Below, in pieces: positions 1 to 5,917 of a DNA stretch of 7,557 bases. Every line of letters begins with the position of its first letter. Within the stretch, counting starts at the first letter, position 1. Origin of the DNA: Clostridiales bacterium (GTDB lineage Bacteria > Bacillota > Clostridia > Christensenellales > Christensenellaceae); contig QAKS01000048.1 in the NCBI GenBank assembly GCA_003343685.1, positions 1 to 7,557 of the forward strand, written 5' to 3'. The translations under genes and the position numbers were made by a program. The notes below the pieces were generated by a model. That model did no database searches. It saw only the letters and a program-made list of their open reading frames with translations, and was not told where the DNA came from.

Positions 1-924
1 GTGCTTGATATTGATGTGCAGTCCAACGTGAGCAATGCTACGGTAGTGAATATGTCTCAGCGCAGCGTGGCGCTGGATATTGACAGGCTTTCCTCCAGAA
101 GTGTGCCGATAGAGTGTGAAGTGGCAGGCGCCGTGAAGGAAGGGTATTATATGAGCGCGCCGGAACTGTCGTCTGCAACGGTCAAAATAGTGGGACCGAT
201 GACAGAGGTAAAAAAAGTCAAAAGCGCCGTGTGCAAGGTACCGGTAAACGGTCTGGCTGAAAGCGTGAAGGCGACGTATGAACTGACATTGCTGGATGAA
301 AACGGGAAAGAGATCGTTTTGAACACTTCTGAGAGCAGCGTGCCATCGGTTGTCGTGACCATCAACGTGTACCATAAAAAGACTGTTCCCATTGAGGCGG
401 ATGCGGAGACACTCATAACAAACGTTAAGGACGGCTATGAGGTGACCGGTATAGAGATTGATCCGTTGGAGGTAGATATAGCGGGCGGTGCGGAGGCACT
501 GGCAGCCATATCGAAAGTGACACTGTCGCCGATCAATATGGACGGGGCGGACAGCAGTGTCATTATGACCGCGGAGGTTGCGCCTTTAAAGGATGCCGAG
601 GTTGTTTCGGCGGGCAGTATATCAGTCTATGTCAAAATTGCTGAAAAACATTCGGAAAAGACGTTTAATAATGTGCCGATAACAGTAAAAAATCTGGGAG
701 AGGGGCTTAAGGCAAAAATTATTCAAGACAGTACGTCGGTTACGGTGAAGGGCGGACTTTCCGCTCTCGACGGGCTGAAGGCGAGAGACGTTGACCTGTA
801 TGCAGATCTTACAGGAAAGGGCACAGGAACCTACACTGTTGATGTAAAAGCTAACCCGATCGTAGGAATAGAGGATGGTGGAATAACAATAGAGAATACA
901 AAGGTTACGGTAATCATAAGCTGA
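1..924 (+). CDS. cdaR: YbbR-domain protein, CdaR-like regulator of diadenylate cyclase (5' end cut off)
   Basis: Probable extracytoplasmic regulator of the membrane diadenylate cyclase CdaA, which makes c-di-AMP. The visible 307 codons are beta-rich and show three YbbR-type repeats of about 85-90 residues, at roughly residues 34-124, 127-213 and 221-306. Each opens with a 'VPI'-like strand (SVPIECEVAG, KTVPIEADAE, NVPITVKNLG) and later has a 'V.I.G....L..' segment (VKIVGPMTEV, VDIAGGAEAL, VTVKGGLSAL). Family members normally begin with one transmembrane helix. None is visible, no ribosome binding site is seen, and the frame is open from base 1, so the GTG at position 1 is probably an internal codon and the true start lies upstream. 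The gene ends with TGA at 922-924, 18 nt before the next start. CdaR usually follows cdaA and often precedes glmM; neither is in view, so the symbol rests on the repeat architecture alone. A YbbR protein with another role is the alternative. Confidence 0.8.
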   Translation: MLDIDVQSNVSNATVVNMSQRSVALDIDRLSSRSVPIECEVAGAVKEGYYMSAPELSSATVKIVGPMTEVKKVKSAVCKVPVNGLAESVKATYELTLLDENGKEIVLNTSESSVPSVVVTINVYHKKTVPIEADAETLITNVKDGYEVTGIEIDPLEVDIAGGAEALAAISKVTLSPINMDGADSSVIMTAEVAPLKDAEVVSAGSISVYVKIAEKHSEKTFNNVPITVKNLGEGLKAKIIQDSTSVTVKGGLSALDGLKARDVDLYADLTGKGTGTYTVDVKANPIVGIEDGGITIENTKVTVIIS

Positions 925-942
925 TTTTTGATGGAGGAGCAG

Positions 943-2508
943 ATGGAACATGTTTTAGAGGGCCTGTCTTTAAGACCGGGAGAGCCGGAGTCTCTCGTGA
1001 AAAAGCGGGCGGCAAAAAAACTGGCAGTCGACGAGTCTTCCATATCGGATATGGTGATTACCCGCAGATCGGTGGATGCAAGACATAAGAACGATATTTT
1101 AATAAAATATGCGGTGAGGGTATACACCGGGGGCGAGAAAAGACCGTGCCGCCGGGAGAACTTGAGAAAACCGAGCGGAGAAAAATTGCTCGCGGGGAGA
1201 CCGGCTGTAATAGGTGCGGGTCCCTGCGGGCTTTTTGCAGCGTATTTGCTGGCAAAGGCGGGGCTTTGCCCTGTCCTGCTGGAGCGGGGAAAAGCTGTGG
1301 AACAGCGGGCCGCAGATATTGAGCGGATGAAGGAAAGCGCCGTTTTGAATACGGAAAGCAACGTGTGTTTCGGCGAGGGCGGCGCGGGCGCCTTTTCGGA
1401 CGGAAAACTGACGGCAAGGGGAAAAAGTCCATATACACAGGAAGCGCTCGCTATTATGACAGAGTATGGCGCGGATGAATCAATCACCTATTGGGCGAAA
1501 CCCCATCTTGGAACAGAAAACGTAAGACGTGTGTTTTCCGGTATTCGGAAGAGCATAGAAAATTTGGGGGGGACGGTCCTTTTCGGCGCGAAAATGACCG
1601 ATATACAAGTCGTCGGCGGAGAACTGGCGGCGATTGTATATGAAAAAGACGGCGCTTTGGAGGAAATCAGGACAAATGCGGCTGTCTTGGCCATTGGACA
1701 CAGCGCCAGGGATACGTTTGCCTCGCTGCTGCAGCGGGGCGTTGTGCTGGAGCGGAAGCCCTTTGCGGTGGGTGTCAGAATCGAGCATGCTCGGGAATTT
1801 ATAGATAAAAATCAATACGGACGGTTTGCGGGAGAGCAGTCTCTCGGGGCGGCGGAGTATGTATTAAAGGCGCGTTCGGGCGCAAGGGGAGTGTACAGCT
1901 TTTGTATGTGTCCCGGCGGCGAGGTCGTATGCTCCGCGACAGAGGAGGGGATGACTGCCGTCAACGGAATGAGCTACTATGCAAGAGATATGGCAAACTC
2001 AAACAGCGCGATCGTCGCTTCCGTCATGCAGGAGGATATGGACGAGGGTCCGTTGGGCGGCGTTGCGTTGCAAAGACGCATTGAACGCGCGGCCTACAAT
2101 ATGTCGGGAGGATATGGCGCAGTCATAGAGACGCCGTCGGATTTTATCGGGAGAAGAGCGGGGCGGACGGGAGCGAGCCGTATCGCGTCGTCTTACCGAC
2201 CCTATACGCGGGAAGGCGCGCTGCACAGATGTTTTCCCGAAGCTGTCGGCAGCGCGATTGCTGAGGGGCTCGTTGTGTTTGACAGGCAGATAAAAGGATT
2301 TATAGAAAACGGCCTGCTTGTGGGCGCAGAGACGCGGACTTCTTCGCCGGTGAGGATGACGCGCGGCGAGGATATGTGCGCCGTTGGCATAAAAGGGCTG
2401 TATCCGGCGGGGGAGGGCGCAGGCTATGCCGGAGGGATCGTATCGTCGGCAATAGACGGTATGAAGGCGGCAGACAAAATATTGGAGGAATACCATGATA
2501 AGCTTTAA
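943..2508 (+). CDS. NAD(P)/FAD-dependent oxidoreductase, COG2509-type
   Basis: Flavoprotein of an uncharacterised bacterial dehydrogenase family; neither substrate nor physiological partner is known from sequence. From ATG 943 it has 521 residues, a normal length for the family. An N-terminal region of about 85 residues precedes the Rossmann FAD-binding motif VIGAGPCG (residues 89-96), followed by the family block CFGEGGAGAFSDGKLTAR (about 142-159). Further marks are FCMCPGG (320-326), ETRTSSPVR (463-471) and a C-terminal FAD-contacting block YPAGEGAGYAGGIVSSAIDG (487-506). TTG 928 and ATG 931 are also in frame, but the best Shine-Dalgarno, GGAGGAG at 933-939, sits just upstream of ATG 943 and would be inside the coding sequence if either earlier start were used. 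It lies 18 nt after the CdaR-like gene and overlaps the following ATPase gene by 14 nt, so the three are probably co-transcribed. The family call is secure; the biochemical role is open. Confidence 0.88.
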   Translation: MEHVLEGLSLRPGEPESLVKKRAAKKLAVDESSISDMVITRRSVDARHKNDILIKYAVRVYTGGEKRPCRRENLRKPSGEKLLAGRPAVIGAGPCGLFAAYLLAKAGLCPVLLERGKAVEQRAADIERMKESAVLNTESNVCFGEGGAGAFSDGKLTARGKSPYTQEALAIMTEYGADESITYWAKPHLGTENVRRVFSGIRKSIENLGGTVLFGAKMTDIQVVGGELAAIVYEKDGALEEIRTNAAVLAIGHSARDTFASLLQRGVVLERKPFAVGVRIEHAREFIDKNQYGRFAGEQSLGAAEYVLKARSGARGVYSFCMCPGGEVVCSATEEGMTAVNGMSYYARDMANSNSAIVASVMQEDMDEGPLGGVALQRRIERAAYNMSGGYGAVIETPSDFIGRRAGRTGASRIASSYRPYTREGALHRCFPEAVGSAIAEGLVVFDRQIKGFIENGLLVGAETRTSSPVRMTRGEDMCAVGIKGLYPAGEGAGYAGGIVSSAIDGMKAADKILEEYHDKL

Positions 2509-3184
2509 AAAGTTCATTATCTACGGCGGGAACTACGGCAGCGGAAAGACGGAGCTTTCCATTAATACGGCTCTTAACATTGCGAAAACGGGAAAAAAGA
2601 CGGTTTTGCTCGATATGGATATTGTCAATCCCTATTTTCGTTCGTCTGAAAAGCAGGAAATGCTGGAGAAGGCGGGTATCAGAGTGATTGCGCCGTGCTT
2701 TGCCAATACGGCTGTGGACGTGCCGTCGCTGCCGGCGGAAATATTTGCGCCCTTTGACGACAAAAGCATTGAAGCAGCAGTTTTTGACTGCGGCGGCGAT
2801 CCCGTGGGCGCCGCGGCGCTGGGACAGCTGGCTCCCAGATTTATGGCACATGCGGACGATATGGAATTTCTCTACGTGATCAATACGATGAGACCGCTCC
2901 AGTCCACGGCGGACGAGATTATTGAAATGATGCGTCAAATTGAGTTTGCGTCTAAGCTCAGCGTAACGGGAATTGTATGCAACGGGAACATAGCAAATGC
3001 TACAGAGGCTGCCATGATAGAGGAGTCCATGAAAATTGTGGAAGAGGCGTCGGAGAAAACGGGCATTCCCATTCGTTTTACGGCTGTCAAACAGGATCTT
3101 CTGGAGCAGGTCAGTGTTGTGGATGGGGAGAAATATCCGATTATACTGTATATGCGTCCGGATTGGCTGGATGAAATTTTTTGA
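2495..3184 (+). CDS. P-loop ATPase of the MinD/ParA/CobQ-type fold
   Basis: Soluble ATP-binding protein of 229 residues with no membrane segment. Near the N-terminus it has a Walker A loop GNYGSGKT (residues 12-19), then a switch-like segment LLDMDIVNPYF (38-48) whose D40/D42 sit where MinD/ParA ATPases carry Walker A', then a Walker B-like strand FDCGGDPVG (97-105). VCNGN (161-165) is the likely nucleotide-base contact. It lacks the C-terminal CxxC of Mrp/NBP35 Fe-S carriers, although isolated cysteines occur at 69, 99 and 162. The start is fixed by GGAGGA at 2484-2489, five bases before ATG 2495, and the overlap with the FAD gene suggests translational coupling. From memory of clostridial genomes, similar ATP-binding genes often sit directly before VorB-type 2-oxoacid:ferredoxin oxidoreductase operons, as here. 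A role in cluster insertion, complex assembly or regulation is inference only. Confidence 0.82.
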   Translation: MISFKKFIIYGGNYGSGKTELSINTALNIAKTGKKTVLLDMDIVNPYFRSSEKQEMLEKAGIRVIAPCFANTAVDVPSLPAEIFAPFDDKSIEAAVFDCGGDPVGAAALGQLAPRFMAHADDMEFLYVINTMRPLQSTADEIIEMMRQIEFASKLSVTGIVCNGNIANATEAAMIEESMKIVEEASEKTGIPIRFTAVKQDLLEQVSVVDGEKYPIILYMRPDWLDEIF

Positions 3185-3194
3185 TGGTGAAATT

Positions 3195-3225
3195 GCACAG
3201 AATGTTGAAAAAAGGCACAGAATGT
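3195..3225. repeat. Two exact 11-bp direct repeats, candidate regulator sites
   Basis: GCACAGAATGT occurs at 3195-3205 and again, unchanged, at 3215-3225. The start-to-start distance is 20 bp, close to two turns of B-DNA, so both copies face the same side of the helix. The first copy ends on the first base of the proposed -35 box, and the second fills the spacer and reaches the extended -10. This arrangement suits a regulator binding in tandem, but I do not recognise the motif. Confidence 0.5.
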
Positions 3226-3233
3226 GATATGGT
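3205..3233 (+). promoter_or_regulatory. Probable sigma-A promoter of the 2-oxoacid oxidoreductase operon
   Basis: TTGAAA (3205-3210) and TATGGT (3228-3233) are separated by 17 bp, and TG at 3225-3226 gives an extended -10. Initiation would fall near 3240 and leave a leader of about 60 nt. It lies 21 nt after the stop of the ATPase gene and upstream of the delta-subunit gene. The -10 is imperfect, so activity may depend on a factor bound at the overlapping direct repeats. Confidence 0.5.
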
Positions 3234-3248
3234 GTAAGACAAAGTCTA

Positions 3249-3272
3249 TTGACCGGAACGTGTTGCGGTTAA
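3249..3272. promoter_or_regulatory. 24-bp imperfect palindrome in the operon leader (possible operator or RNA hairpin)
   Basis: Arms TTGACCGG (3249-3256) and GCGGTTAA (3265-3272) are centred at 3260.5, with AAC/GTT continuing the symmetry inward at 3257-3259 and 3262-3264. Nine of 12 opposed positions are Watson-Crick complementary and one more (3251/3270) is a G-T wobble. It lies downstream of the likely start site and upstream of the ribosome binding site, where a dimeric repressor or an RNA stem-loop could act. No T-run follows, so it is not a terminator. Confidence 0.4.
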
Positions 3273-3275
3273 AAT
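3249..3275 (+). promoter_or_regulatory. Weaker alternative promoter
   Basis: TTGACC (3249-3254) and TAAAAT (3270-3275) resemble -35 and -10 boxes, but the spacer is only 15 bp, shorter than the preferred 16-18. It would start transcription just before the ribosome binding site at 3288-3292. The same bases form most of a palindrome, so this may be an operator instead of a promoter. Confidence 0.22.
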
Positions 3276-3299
3276 AAAGAGTTTAAGAGGAGATCTGAT

Positions 3300-3506
3300 A
3301 TGGCGAAGCTAACGATTGCAGTGGACACATGTAAGGGTTGTGGTCTCTGCGTAGACGCATGTCCCAAAGGGATACTGGCGCTGTCTACAGAGGTCATAAA
3401 CGTAAAAGGCTATCATCCCGTCACGATCATCGACGAAAGCAAGTGCATTGGCTGCGCTTCCTGTGCGCGCATGTGCCCGGACGTGGTGTTTACGGTGGAG
3501 AAATAG
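3300..3506 (+). CDS. 2-oxoacid:ferredoxin oxidoreductase, delta (ferredoxin-like) subunit
   Basis: A 68-residue 2[4Fe-4S] ferredoxin-type subunit that relays electrons from the thiamine-diphosphate/Fe-S catalytic core towards soluble ferredoxin. Two classical motifs are complete: C11-x2-C14-x2-C17-x3-C21-P and C49-x2-C52-x2-C55-x3-C59-P. By the usual pattern C11, C14, C17 and C59 bind one cluster, and C49, C52, C55 and C21 bind the other. The length fits a stand-alone delta subunit (KorD/VorD type) with no extra domain. Shine-Dalgarno AGGAG (3288-3292) lies seven bases before ATG 3300. It is the first gene of a four-gene operon, ending nine bases before the alpha-subunit gene. A free ferredoxin is possible in principle, but the spacing and gene order argue for a dedicated subunit. 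Confidence 0.92.
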   Translation: MAKLTIAVDTCKGCGLCVDACPKGILALSTEVINVKGYHPVTIIDESKCIGCASCARMCPDVVFTVEK

Positions 3507-3515
3507 GAGGAAAAT

Positions 3516-4580
3516 ATGGCAAAGAAACTGATGAAGGGCAGCGAGGCCATCGCCGAGGCTGCAATACAGGCGGGCTGCAGGTATTTCTTTGGATACCCCA
3601 TCACGCCTCAGAACCAGATACCGGAGTATATGAGCAGGCGTATGCCGCAGGTGGACGGCTGTTTTTTACAGGCGGAAAGCGAGGTCGCGGCGATCAACAT
3701 GGTATACGGAGCCGCAGGGGCGGGCGCAAGGGTTATGACGTCGTCGTCGAGCCCGGGCATCAGCCTGAAACAGGAGGGCATCAGCTATATTGCGTGTGCT
3801 GAGCTGCCGTGCCTGATCTGCAACATCGTCCGTACAGGACCGGGTCTGGGCGGCATACAGCCGTCTCAGGGAGACTATTTCCAGGCGACGAAGGGCGGCG
3901 GACACGGCGATTACCGTCTGGTGGTGCTGGCGCCGTCTTCCGTACAGGAAGCTGCGGACATGGTATCGCTGGGTTTTGACATTGCGGACGATTACAGAAT
4001 ACCGGTCATGCTGCTGGGTGACGGTATGATAGGGCAGATGATGGAGCCGGTTGAATTTGGTGTGCATGAGAAGAGAGAATTGCCGAAGAAGGACTGGGCC
4101 TGCACCGGTTGGGATGGAAAATCCAGAAAAAGAGCGATTATAAATTCTCTCTACATCGAGCCGGAGGAGATGAAGGTCGTGGCCGACCGCCTCGCGGAGA
4201 GATACGAGCTGATTAAGAAAAATGAGACCCGCGTGGAAGAGTTCATGATGGACGACGCGGAATACTGCATTGCCGCTTATGGAACGACGGCGAGAATCGC
4301 CAAGAGTGCGGTGAAGAAAGCGCGCGCAAAGGGAATTAAAGCAGGGGTCATCCGCCCCATTACAGTATGGCCGTTCCCCTCGGAGGCTTATGCGAAAGCG
4401 GCCGATAAGGTGAAGGCGTTCCTCGGCGTGGAAATGAGCGCCGGACAGATGGTGGAGGACGTTCGCCTTGCGGTAAACGGAAAGAAACCGGTTCATTTCT
4501 TGGGCGTTATGGGAGGATATGTTCCCACACAGGCTCAGATGGTGGCAAAGCTGGAAGAGATCGCAAAGGAGGGTAAATAA
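3516..4580 (+). CDS. vorB: 2-oxoacid:ferredoxin oxidoreductase, alpha subunit (VorB-type)
   Basis: Alpha subunit of a cytoplasmic, oxygen-sensitive complex that oxidatively decarboxylates a 2-oxoacid to acyl-CoA and CO2 with reduction of ferredoxin, or runs in reverse. The 354 residues comprise a pyrimidine-binding thiamine-diphosphate domain (about 1-180) and a C-terminal PFOR domain II-like region (about 245-350). Visible family motifs are GYPITPQ (26-32), QAESEVAAINM (52-62), TSSSSPG (75-81), GDGMIGQ (168-174), RPITVWPFP (280-288) and EMSAGQMVEDV (306-316). The length suits the separate alpha subunits of Vor/Kor enzymes, not a fused pyruvate oxidoreductase. AGGAGG (3505-3510) lies five bases before ATG 3516. 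It resembles proteins usually annotated as 3-methyl-2-oxobutanoate dehydrogenase subunit VorB in clostridia. Branched-chain 2-oxoacids are therefore the default substrate, but 2-oxoglutarate or others cannot be excluded. Confidence 0.9.
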   Translation: MAKKLMKGSEAIAEAAIQAGCRYFFGYPITPQNQIPEYMSRRMPQVDGCFLQAESEVAAINMVYGAAGAGARVMTSSSSPGISLKQEGISYIACAELPCLICNIVRTGPGLGGIQPSQGDYFQATKGGGHGDYRLVVLAPSSVQEAADMVSLGFDIADDYRIPVMLLGDGMIGQMMEPVEFGVHEKRELPKKDWACTGWDGKSRKRAIINSLYIEPEEMKVVADRLAERYELIKKNETRVEEFMMDDAEYCIAAYGTTARIAKSAVKKARAKGIKAGVIRPITVWPFPSEAYAKAADKVKAFLGVEMSAGQMVEDVRLAVNGKKPVHFLGVMGGYVPTQAQMVAKLEEIAKEGK

Positions 4581-4582
4581 AG

Positions 4583-5320
4583 ATGGCAGTGGTTTTTGAA
4601 AAAACGAAAATGCTGACAGATGCGCCGTTCCATTATTGCCCCGGATGCACACATGGGATTGCCCACAGACTGGTGGCGGAGTGCATCGAGGAAATGGGAA
4701 TGGAGGAGAATTGCATAGGTATTGCACCCGTAGGCTGTGCGGTATTTGCATATAACTATTTTAACTGTGACATGATGGAGGCCGCTCACGGCAGGGCACC
4801 GGCAGTTGCTACAGGTGCAAAGCGCGTGAATCCGAATAATCTGGTATTTACCTATCAGGGCGACGGAGATTTGGCGTCCATAGGTGCGGCCGAGATCGTT
4901 CATGCCGCCCACAGAGGAGAGAAGATTACGGCAATCTTCCTGAACAACGCTATTTACGGTATGACCGGCGGGCAGATGGCGCCGACTACGCTGGTGGGTC
5001 AGGTGACGACGACCTCGCCTTACGGACGGCAGAAGGAACATTGCGGGGCACCGATCCGCATGTCCGAAATGCTGGCAACGATAGACGGAGCCGCCTATAT
5101 AGAGCGCGTTTCGCTGCACGACGTACCAAACATCATAAAGGCAAAAAAAGCGATTAAAAAAGCGTTTGAATGTCAGATGGAGGGCAGGGGTTTTTCTATG
5201 GTAGAGATTCTGTCCACATGCCCCACAAACTGGGGGATGACGCCGAAGGCGGCAATAGAATGGCTGAAAGAGAATATGATTCCGTATTATCCTCTGGGCG
5301 TTATGAAGGAGGCGAAATAG
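4583..5320 (+). CDS. 2-oxoacid:ferredoxin oxidoreductase, beta (thiamine-diphosphate) subunit
   Basis: Beta subunit carrying the diphosphate-binding half of the active site and, in this family, a [4Fe-4S] cluster next to it. The 245 residues show CPGCTHG (19-25), a conserved VGC (50-52) and TCPTNWG (212-218). Cysteines 19, 22, 52 and 213 match the four ligands expected for the proximal cluster. The thiamine-diphosphate/Mg motif begins GDGD (93-96) and closes with NN (121-122) and AIYGMTGGQ (123-131). All catalytic landmarks are present and the length is typical of separate beta subunits. The start is two bases after the alpha stop, with AAGGAGGG (4566-4573) inside the end of the alpha gene, nine bases before ATG 4583, consistent with coupled translation. 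It is often called KorB or VorA depending on the presumed substrate, so no symbol is given. Confidence 0.93.
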   Translation: MAVVFEKTKMLTDAPFHYCPGCTHGIAHRLVAECIEEMGMEENCIGIAPVGCAVFAYNYFNCDMMEAAHGRAPAVATGAKRVNPNNLVFTYQGDGDLASIGAAEIVHAAHRGEKITAIFLNNAIYGMTGGQMAPTTLVGQVTTTSPYGRQKEHCGAPIRMSEMLATIDGAAYIERVSLHDVPNIIKAKKAIKKAFECQMEGRGFSMVEILSTCPTNWGMTPKAAIEWLKENMIPYYPLGVMKEAK

Positions 5321-5321
5321 T

Positions 5322-5861
5322 ATGACTCACGAAATGATCAGTGCAGGATTTGGCGGACAGGGCGTTTTGCTGCTGGGGCAGCTGCTTGCGTATGCAGGCT
5401 TGAAGGAGGGCAAGGAGGTTTCTTGGCTGCCTTCCTATGGGCCGGAGATGCGCGGGGGCACTGCAAACTGCAGTGTGATTGTCTCCGATGAGGAGATCGG
5501 TGCGCCGGTCGTTGTGGAGGCGGATGCCGTTGTGGCCATGAACCGTCCCTCGCTGGATAAGTTTGAAAAAAGCGTTAAGCCGGGCGGAAAACTTTTTATC
5601 AACAGCTCGCTGATTGATAAAAAGTCGGAAAGAGACGATATTGAAGTATACTATGTTCCGGCTACGGAGCTTGCCGATAAGATCGGCAATACCCGTGTGG
5701 CAAATATAGTGATGTTGGGGGCGTATCTGGAGGCAACGGGAGTGGTATCCCCTGATTCCGCAATAGATTGTTTGGCGGCGTCGTTCGGAGAGAAAAAAGC
5801 TCATCTGATTCCGATGAACCGGGAGGCGATCGAAAAGGGTGCTGAGAGCATCCGGCAGTAG
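5322..5861 (+). CDS. 2-oxoacid:ferredoxin oxidoreductase, gamma subunit
   Basis: Gamma subunit, the PFOR domain III-type module that in related enzymes contributes to coenzyme A binding. The 179 residues open with the hallmark GFGGQGV (9-15), followed by [13 protein letters not shown] (38-50), both strongly typical of the family. [16 protein letters not shown] (125-140) is the usual C-terminal conserved block. The length is normal. Only one base separates it from the beta stop. Its Shine-Dalgarno AAGGAGG (5306-5312) lies within the last codons of the beta gene, nine bases before ATG 5322. It is the last gene of the operon, followed 17 nt after its stop by a GC-rich terminator. With delta, alpha and beta it completes the four-subunit enzyme; no subunit appears to be missing or broken. 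Confidence 0.93.
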   Translation: MTHEMISAGFGGQGVLLLGQLLAYAGLKEGKEVSWLPSYGPEMRGGTANCSVIVSDEEIGAPVVVEADAVVAMNRPSLDKFEKSVKPGGKLFINSSLIDKKSERDDIEVYYVPATELADKIGNTRVANIVMLGAYLEATGVVSPDSAIDCLAASFGEKKAHLIPMNREAIEKGAESIRQ

Positions 5862-5877
5862 AAAAAGAGGAGTGTAC

Positions 5878-5913
5878 GGGGCGGTCTGCTTTTGGCGTCC
5901 GCCCTTGTTTTTT
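5878..5913 (+). terminator. Rho-independent terminator after the 2-oxoacid oxidoreductase operon
   Basis: GGGCGG (5879-5884) pairs perfectly with CCGCCC (5899-5904), plus an outer G-U pair at 5878/5905. A weaker inner extension pairs 5886 with 5897 and 5888-5889 with 5895-5896. The stem is followed directly by TTGTTTTTT (5905-5913). It begins 17 nt after the gamma-subunit stop, as expected for the operon end. The T-run finishes four bases before the next start codon. Confidence 0.85.
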
Positions 5914-5917
5914 ACTT

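Noticed and set aside
1..924. Complete gene starting at GTG 1
   Set aside because: No upstream sequence is available to support a start, and the membrane helix expected in CdaR-type proteins is missing, so a cut gene is more likely.
928..945. Earlier starts TTG 928 and ATG 931 for the flavoprotein
   Set aside because: No Shine-Dalgarno precedes them, and the strong GGAGGAG at 933-939 points to ATG 943.
831..2938. Several - strand frames of 110-220 codons opposite the flavoprotein and ATPase genes
   Set aside because: They are antisense shadows: no ribosome binding sites or recognisable domains, mutually overlapping, and crossing gene boundaries.
3338..3802. 154-codon + strand frame overlapping the delta and alpha subunit genes
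   Set aside because: It runs through two certain genes in a different frame, and its sequence is Arg/Gly-rich without a domain.
3666..4751. Long open frame (361 codons) on the - strand across the alpha and beta subunit genes
   Set aside because: It lies antisense to two intact genes with all family motifs. The translation is rich in Arg, His and Ser without domain features, as expected for the complement of a GC-balanced coding strand.
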